A DNA stretch of 64,000 nt from positions 1 through 64,000 of the forward strand of contig NZ_PKFN01000009.1 of assembly GCF_002933395.1 (NCBI RefSeq). The letters run 5' to 3'. A model generated the notes under the pieces. It was not told the DNA's origin. It worked only from the letters and a program-made list of their open reading frames with translations, and made no database searches. How positions within the stretch are numbered: position 1 is the first letter of the stretch; each line of letters begins with the position of its first letter. The stretch is from Yoonia maritima. GTDB lineage: Bacteria; Pseudomonadota; Alphaproteobacteria; Rhodobacterales; Rhodobacteraceae. The translations under genes and the position numbers were made by a program. Of the stretch, positions 59,488 through 64,000 are shown one piece after another.

Positions 59488-59557
59488 GTAGGTCAAGGCC
59501 ACGCGCAAACGGCGCCGGAAGGCGCTGCGGGTTTGCGATATGTTGGGCATTGAACAT
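59471..59557 (-). CDS. leuL: Leucine leader peptide
   Basis: A 28-codon reading frame starts at ATG 59557 and ends with TGA inside the attenuator stem. Its last eight residues are Leu-Asp-Leu-Leu-Leu-Thr-Arg-Leu, five of eight being Leu, with codons CTT, CTA, CTC, CTA, CTC. Such a run at the end of a short ORF before a stem-loop upstream of leuA is the mark of attenuation by leucine. TATAAAT lies 6 bases before the ATG, so the mRNA might be leaderless; no ribosome-binding site is seen. Confidence 0.68.
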   Translation of the reverse strand: MFNAQHIANPQRLPAPFARGLDLLLTRL

Positions 59558-59665
59558 GGCGGTATTTATACGCGGGATTTCAACGTTGAAAAGCAAAAAA
59601 GCCAGATTGCAACGAAGTCATCAGCGAATACTGGTCGAAACGTTTGGTCGCGCTAAATCATCGCC

Positions 59666-60331
59666 ATGGAAAATGCTTTAATAATTGGTGCCTCGGGCGG
59701 TATTGGTGGGGCGCTTGCAGCTGCGTTAGAAGCGCGCGGAGTGTCGGTCACAGCCCTGTCGCGATCTGTAGACGGATTTGACGTGGAACAGCCTGATCGC
59801 GCAGATGCAATGTTAGAACAGGTCACTGACCGTTACGATCTTATCATTGTTGCGTTGGGAATACTGGCACCGCCTGGCCAAACGCCCGAGAAAAGCCTTT
59901 CGGCGATAGATTATTCTGCCATGGCGCGTGTGTTTGCTGTAAATGCGGTTGGTCCTGCGATTGTTGCGCGTCATTTGCCACGGTTGTTACAGCGCGATAC
60001 GCGTGCGGTCGTTGCCGTGTTGTCCGCGCGCGTTGGGTCAATTGGTGATAATCAGATTGGTGGATGGCATTCTTATCGTGCATCCAAGGCCGCGCTGAAC
60101 CAAATCGTTCGGGGTGCCGCCATTGAGCTAAAGCGGACGCACCCAGAAACAATTTGTGTCGCGCTTCATCCGGGAACTGTGCGTACGGCATTTACCGAAA
60201 ACTATGCGGCGCGACATAAAACAGTTGCAGCGACCAGTGCCGCTTCAGATTTGATGCATGTGATTGATGGGCTCTCGCCACAGCAGACTGGTGGGTTCTA
60301 TGATTATTCTGGTGATGAGGTGCCGTGGTGA
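59666..60331 (+). CDS. SDR-family oxidoreductase (CsgA/sniffer-like)
   Basis: This 221-residue short-chain dehydrogenase begins 'ALIIGASGGIGGALAAAL' (GxxxGxG) and has 'VALGILAPPGQTPEKSL', 'VFAVNAVGPAIVARHL', Ser in 'VVAVLSARVGSIGD' and 'SYRASKAALNQIVRG' (YxxxK). The type is that of cell-cell signalling C-factor/sniffer proteins. The substrate is not known. Its TGA overlaps the photolyase start (GTGA), so both are co-translated. Confidence 0.88.
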   Translation: MENALIIGASGGIGGALAAALEARGVSVTALSRSVDGFDVEQPDRADAMLEQVTDRYDLIIVALGILAPPGQTPEKSLSAIDYSAMARVFAVNAVGPAIVARHLPRLLQRDTRAVVAVLSARVGSIGDNQIGGWHSYRASKAALNQIVRGAAIELKRTHPETICVALHPGTVRTAFTENYAARHKTVAATSAASDLMHVIDGLSPQQTGGFYDYSGDEVPW

Positions 60332-61851
60332 GGCTTGTTCTTGTGCTTGGTGATCAACTATCGCAGCAGTTATCCGCGTTACGCAAAGCAGACAAAAAAA
60401 CCGATATTGTCGTCATGTCAGAGGTCATGGGCGAAGCGACCTATGTTCCGCACCACCCCAAAAAGATCGTGCTTGTTTTGGCCGCTATGCGTAAATTTGC
60501 GGAACAGCTGCGGCAAGACGGATGGCAGGTCGCATATAGTCAGCTGGATGATCCAGAGAACACAGGGTCAATCACAGGCGAGCTTATCCGACGCGCGGCA
60601 GAGTATGATGCCGCGGGCGTTGTTTACACAGAGCCCGGGGAATGGCGGTTAATCAACGCACTGGTCGCGTTGCCGTTGCGGACCCATTGCCTGTCTGATG
60701 ATCGGTTTGTGGCAAGCCACGCTGAATTTGAAACATGGGCCGATGGACGCAAGGCCTTGCGGATGGAGTATTTCTATCGCGAGATGCGGCGCAAAACGGG
60801 GCTGTTGATGGATGGAGCAAAGCCAGAGGGCGGGAGGTGGAACTATGATCACGAAAACCGCAAACCTGCGACCGGTGCTGTTCACTATTCCGGCCCGGTG
60901 CAGTTTGAACATGACACAGTGGTTGCCGAAGTTATCGCATTAGTTGCCGATCAGTTTGGTGAAAATTTTGGATCGCTCCACCCATTCTGGTTTGCGACAG
61001 ACATTGCACAGGCAAATGAACATCTGGATCATTGGCTTAAGTTTGGGCTGCCGCATTTCGGCGATTACCAAGATGCGATGCTCTTGGATGAACCATTTTT
61101 GTATCATGCGGTGGTCGGGCTTTATATGAATATCGGCTTGTTAGACCCGATTACAGTTTGTCAGAAAGTTGAGGCCGCATATCGTGCGGGCGATGCCCCT
61201 TTGAACGCGGCAGAGGGATTCATACGGCAAATCATTGGCTGGCGTGAATATATGCGCGGCATCTATTTCTTAGAGGGGCCAGATTACACGTCGCGGAATG
61301 CATTGGGTCATGATCGGTCTTTGCCCGCGATGTTTTGGGGCGCGCAGACCAAGATGAACTGCGTCGCGCAATCCGTGGCCCAGACCCGCGAAGAAGCTTA
61401 TGCGCATCATATTCAACGCCTTATGGTTATCGGGAATTTCGCGTTGTTGGCCGGATTGGACCCCGAACAGGTTCACCAATGGTATTTGGCGGTCTATGCT
61501 GATGCCTTTGAGTGGGTTGAAGCACCGAACGTCATCGGGATGAGCCAATTTGCTGATGGCGGGATTATCGCGTCAAAGCCATATGTTTCGTCTGGGAATT
61601 ACATTCACAAGATGTCGAACTATTGCGGAACGTGCAGTTACCGCGTTCAAGACAAGGCTGGGCCAACAGCCTGCCCGTTCAATATTTTGTACTGGGACTT
61701 TCTGCACCGCCATCGCGACCGGTTTTCTGGTAATGGGCGAATGGGGAATATCTATCGTGTGTGGGATCGCTTTGACGACGAAAAACAGACGACAATATTG
61801 TCAGATGCTGCAGACTGGCTATCGCGCTTAGATGCACAAGAACCAGTATAG
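60328..61851 (+). CDS. phrB: Prokaryotic (6-4) photolyase with Fe-S cluster
   Basis: This 507-residue FeS-BCP photolyase repairs (6-4) photoproducts with blue light using FAD, a lumazine antenna and a [4Fe-4S] cluster. Four Cys at 345, 433, 436 and 449 have the same spacing (88, 3, 13) as the cluster ligands known for Agrobacterium PhrB (350, 438, 441, 454). 'YCGTCSYRVQDKAGPTACPFN' (YCGTCSYRV, GPTACPFNILYWDF) and 'LRMEYFYREMRRKTGLLM' (EYFYREMRRKTG) are family marks. The start is GTG at 60328, overlapping the SDR stop, or GTG one codon earlier. Confidence 0.94.
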   Translation: MRLVLVLGDQLSQQLSALRKADKKTDIVVMSEVMGEATYVPHHPKKIVLVLAAMRKFAEQLRQDGWQVAYSQLDDPENTGSITGELIRRAAEYDAAGVVYTEPGEWRLINALVALPLRTHCLSDDRFVASHAEFETWADGRKALRMEYFYREMRRKTGLLMDGAKPEGGRWNYDHENRKPATGAVHYSGPVQFEHDTVVAEVIALVADQFGENFGSLHPFWFATDIAQANEHLDHWLKFGLPHFGDYQDAMLLDEPFLYHAVVGLYMNIGLLDPITVCQKVEAAYRAGDAPLNAAEGFIRQIIGWREYMRGIYFLEGPDYTSRNALGHDRSLPAMFWGAQTKMNCVAQSVAQTREEAYAHHIQRLMVIGNFALLAGLDPEQVHQWYLAVYADAFEWVEAPNVIGMSQFADGGIIASKPYVSSGNYIHKMSNYCGTCSYRVQDKAGPTACPFNILYWDFLHRHRDRFSGNGRMGNIYRVWDRFDDEKQTTILSDAADWLSRLDAQEPV

Positions 61852-61857
61852 CGAAAC

Positions 61858-61898
61858 GACAAAGCCGCGCCTTTGATTATCAAGGGCGCGGCTTTGTC
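61858..61898. terminator. Bidirectional terminator
   Basis: GACAAAGCCGCGCC (61858-61871) and GGCGCGGCTTTGTC (61885-61898) are exact 14-bp reverse complements with a 13-base loop that pairs further. It lies between the photolyase stop and the convergent MORN gene stop, so it can serve both strands. Confidence 0.85.
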
Positions 61899-61913
61899 AT
61901 GGTTTTCGCCGTT

Positions 61914-63320
61914 TTATTCGGTTGTTTCAGAAACCAACGCGCCGTCCGACCAAATGCCAGTGCTTTCTTGGCCTGTTGCATAGGTCATCGTGCCTTCTCC
62001 TTCGCGGCGACCGCGCACAAATGCACCTTCATAGACGTCGCCGTTGGCATAGGTTGCAAGACCTTGACCATTGATCATGCCTTCGCTCCAGTCGCCAACA
62101 AAGTTAAAGCCATCCGGAAGAGTGATCTCGCCTTTGCCATTGCGCTGGTTGTTTGAAAATTCACCGATGTAAATGGTGCCGTCAGCATAGACCGCGCGCC
62201 CCATGCCATTGCGCTGACCTTCGGACCATTGCCCTTCGTAGGTGTAGCCATCGGTATACGTCATTTTGCCTTGGCCATGGTTTTTAGCATTCAGGAATTC
62301 GCCTTCGTAAACCAGACCATTGATGAATGTCGCAACGCCCGAGCCGCTGATTACACCGTTGTCCCAGTCACCTTCGTAGGTCGATCCGTCTGGGTATGTC
62401 ATTATACCCGTGCCATGCGCGAGATCATCGACAAAGCTGCCGACATAGACTGAACCGTCGGGGTAGGTAGCTTCGCCGCTACCTTCGATTTGGCCTTCGA
62501 CCCAGTCACCTACATAAACATAACCATCCGCGCCGCGCAGGGTTCCCGTTCCGTGACGTTGATCGTTTGCAAACATACCTGTGTAAACGTCGCCATTTGC
62601 GTAAGTAACGGTGCCTTCACCTTCGCGTTTGCTTTCGACGAAGTTGGCGTCGTAGACATCACCATTTGTTTGGGTCAACTTGCCTTGGCCCTGAATTTGG
62701 CCATCCACCCATTCACCGCTGTAGATAACGCCATCCGCCATAGTCATTGTACCGATGCCATCACGTTCGCCCGCGACAAGCGAGCCTTCGTACACGGCGC
62801 CATCAGGATAAGTGATTCGCCCTTGGCCTTCTTTGATGCCATTGACCCACTCGCCTGTGTACACATAGCCGCTTTCGCTCGTCATTGTGCCAGTGCCGTG
62901 GTACATCGCGTTGCGGAATTCGCCTTCGTAGGTCAGGCCGTTTGCGTAATTTGAAACCCCTTGGCCGGTGATGTTTCCATCGACCCAGTCACCTTCGAAT
63001 GTCCCGCCATCTGCAAATGTGATTCGACCTTTGCCTTCTGGCTTGCCTGCAACGAATTCGCCCTCATAGACGGATCCATTTGCAAAGCGTGCAATCCCTT
63101 GGCCGCGGATTTCGCCATTGACCCATTCGCCCGTGTATTCATAGCCCGTAGGAAGACGGTAAGTCCCGGTACCGTGCTGCTTTCCATCAAGGAATTCACC
63201 TTCGTAGACGCCGCCGTCGTCATATTGCTTTGTTTGGACTGTTTGCGCATGTGCGCTAGTCGCCAACCCAACCGTAAGCAGGGCCACCGCCATTGTCTTT
63301 GGTAATCCAAACGTCTTCAT
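61914..63320 (-). CDS. Exported MORN-repeat protein
   Basis: This 468-residue protein has a signal peptide ending 'SAHA' (about residues 1-25) and then 18 full MORN repeats of 23 residues ('YEGEFxxGxxxGxGxxxxxxG') and a partial nineteenth. The repeats alternate slightly between 'YxGEW' and 'YEGEF' types. MORN repeats make elongated beta-sheet rods and are known for binding lipids or proteins; here no enzymatic domain is attached. I chose the start MKTFGL. It is likely periplasmic or surface-located. It is a single gene, convergent with the photolyase gene. Confidence 0.9.
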   Translation of the reverse strand: MKTFGLPKTMAVALLTVGLATSAHAQTVQTKQYDDGGVYEGEFLDGKQHGTGTYRLPTGYEYTGEWVNGEIRGQGIARFANGSVYEGEFVAGKPEGKGRITFADGGTFEGDWVDGNITGQGVSNYANGLTYEGEFRNAMYHGTGTMTSESGYVYTGEWVNGIKEGQGRITYPDGAVYEGSLVAGERDGIGTMTMADGVIYSGEWVDGQIQGQGKLTQTNGDVYDANFVESKREGEGTVTYANGDVYTGMFANDQRHGTGTLRGADGYVYVGDWVEGQIEGSGEATYPDGSVYVGSFVDDLAHGTGIMTYPDGSTYEGDWDNGVISGSGVATFINGLVYEGEFLNAKNHGQGKMTYTDGYTYEGQWSEGQRNGMGRAVYADGTIYIGEFSNNQRNGKGEITLPDGFNFVGDWSEGMINGQGLATYANGDVYEGAFVRGRREGEGTMTYATGQESTGIWSDGALVSETTE

Positions 63321-63473
63321 TCGTGTACTCCGATCACTTGCTCGCACTGCAGCTTATGAAAGGTGCTGCATCCTGACAACGGTTAAGGTTGCACAATGCA
63401 TGCATTGTTTTGCAGCCGTCTTTCTAATACGCGTCATTCTGCTACATAAATTGCGGTGAATTAGGACAAAACT

Positions 63474-64000
63474 ATGACGAAAATGTTCCGCCTTACGATG
63501 GCTCAGCTGAATCCCGCCGTTGGTGATCTGTCCGGCAATGCGCAGCTTGCGCGTGATGCATGGGCGGCCGGCCGTGAAGCAGGTGCAGACATGGTCGCAT
63601 TGCCTGAAATGTTCATCACTGGATATCAGACGCAAGACTTGGTTCAAAAGCCTGCGTTTGTTGCCGATGCCATGGCGCATATCATGTTGCTTGCTGCTGA
63701 TTGCGCCGATGGCCCGGCGCTTGCGATTGGTGGCCCGCAGTTTGACGAAGATCGTCTATACAATTGCTACTTTATTTTACGTGGCGGCGAAGTCGTGGCG
63801 CGGATGAAGAAACATTTCCTGCCGAACTTTAATGTCTTCGACGAAGTGCGCCTGTTTAAGAGTGATGATATTTCTGGCCCCTATGTGGTTTCGGATGGTC
63901 CGCGTCTTGGTAGCCCGATTTGCGAAGATGCATGGTATCCTGATGTCGCCGAGGCCATGGTTGAAACCGGGGCGGAAATTTTGGTGGTCCCCAATGGGTC
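63474..64000 (+). CDS. nadE: Glutamine-dependent NAD+ synthase, N-terminal part
   Basis: The frame is open from ATG 63474 (AGGACA upstream) to the end of the window, 175 codons. It encodes the nitrilase-like glutaminase domain of the long NadE: catalytic Glu in 'MVALPEMFITGYQTQDL' (ALPEMFITGYQ), Lys in 'ARMKKHFLPNFNVFDE' (KKHFLPN) and Cys in 'GSPICEDAWYPDV'. 'LPNFNVFDEVRLF' is typical of NadE. The synthetase domain must follow outside the window. The enzyme turns deamido-NAD into NAD using ammonia from glutamine. Confidence 0.93.
   Translation, partial: MTKMFRLTMAQLNPAVGDLSGNAQLARDAWAAGREAGADMVALPEMFITGYQTQDLVQKPAFVADAMAHIMLLAADCADGPALAIGGPQFDEDRLYNCYFILRGGEVVARMKKHFLPNFNVFDEVRLFKSDDISGPYVVSDGPRLGSPICEDAWYPDVAEAMVETGAEILVVPNG

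Overview
The window looks like chromosome of a marine alphaproteobacterium of the Roseobacter/Rhodobacteraceae type. The grounds are the gene families and their order: leuA, mreB-mreC-mreD-mrdA-rodA, a GlcNAc locus, a bacteriophytochrome with its haem oxygenase, and a prokaryotic FeS photolyase. Species cannot be named from the sequence alone. The backbone is of moderate GC, with two visibly different accessory stretches: a GC-rich metal-resistance block (about 1.8-10.6 kb) and an AT-richer patch of broken mobile genes (about 21.3-24.1 kb).

Region 1 (1-21.3 kb). An initiator tRNA-Met is followed by an IS66-type terminus. A 25-bp sequence at 145-169 recurs inverted at 21306-21330 with one mismatch. 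Between these ends lie tnpA and tnpB, then about 10 kb of cargo, then tnpC, then a second cargo block. The first cargo is a metallophosphoesterase, a CsoR-controlled periplasmic copper module (DUF305, glutaredoxin-MauE fusion, multicopper oxidase, CopD, CopC, cytochrome c, DUF411 and Cys/His-rich exported proteins), a Crp-like regulator, a MerR/CDF metal-efflux pair and a Ner-like repressor gene set in palindromes. The second cargo is haem oxygenase with bacteriophytochrome, an FAD/NAD(P)-binding protein, a small phasin-like protein and a catalase.

Region 2 (21.3-24.2 kb) is debris beside a tRNA-Gln gene: an IS3 transposase tail with a stop codon, a methyltransferase, a serine-recombinase tail, a truncated poly-gamma-glutamate hydrolase, a TnsA/TnsB-like fusion remnant and an integrase-like fragment.

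Region 3 (24.2-30.1 kb) has a BON-MscS channel, kdsA with the kpsE/kpsT-type capsule exporter genes, and nhaA.

Region 4 (30.4-49.7 kb) is an amino-sugar locus around an RpiR regulator: nagA, nagB, a ROK kinase, a GH20 hexosaminidase, an ABC importer, an MFS carrier, CutC, two M81 peptidases, a D-serine-dehydratase-like enzyme and RidA. A shared AGAAATTC-type motif upstream of both the rpiR divergent region and the ABC operon suggests common control.

Region 5 (49.8-64 kb) has an SseB-domain protein, a GhrA-like reductase, the rod-shape cluster and a cupin-leuA operon. Upstream of the cupin is a 28-codon leucine-rich leader ORF whose Leu codons can pair with the cupin ribosome-binding site. 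The window ends with an SDR/photolyase pair, an exported protein of 18 full MORN repeats, and the start of nadE.
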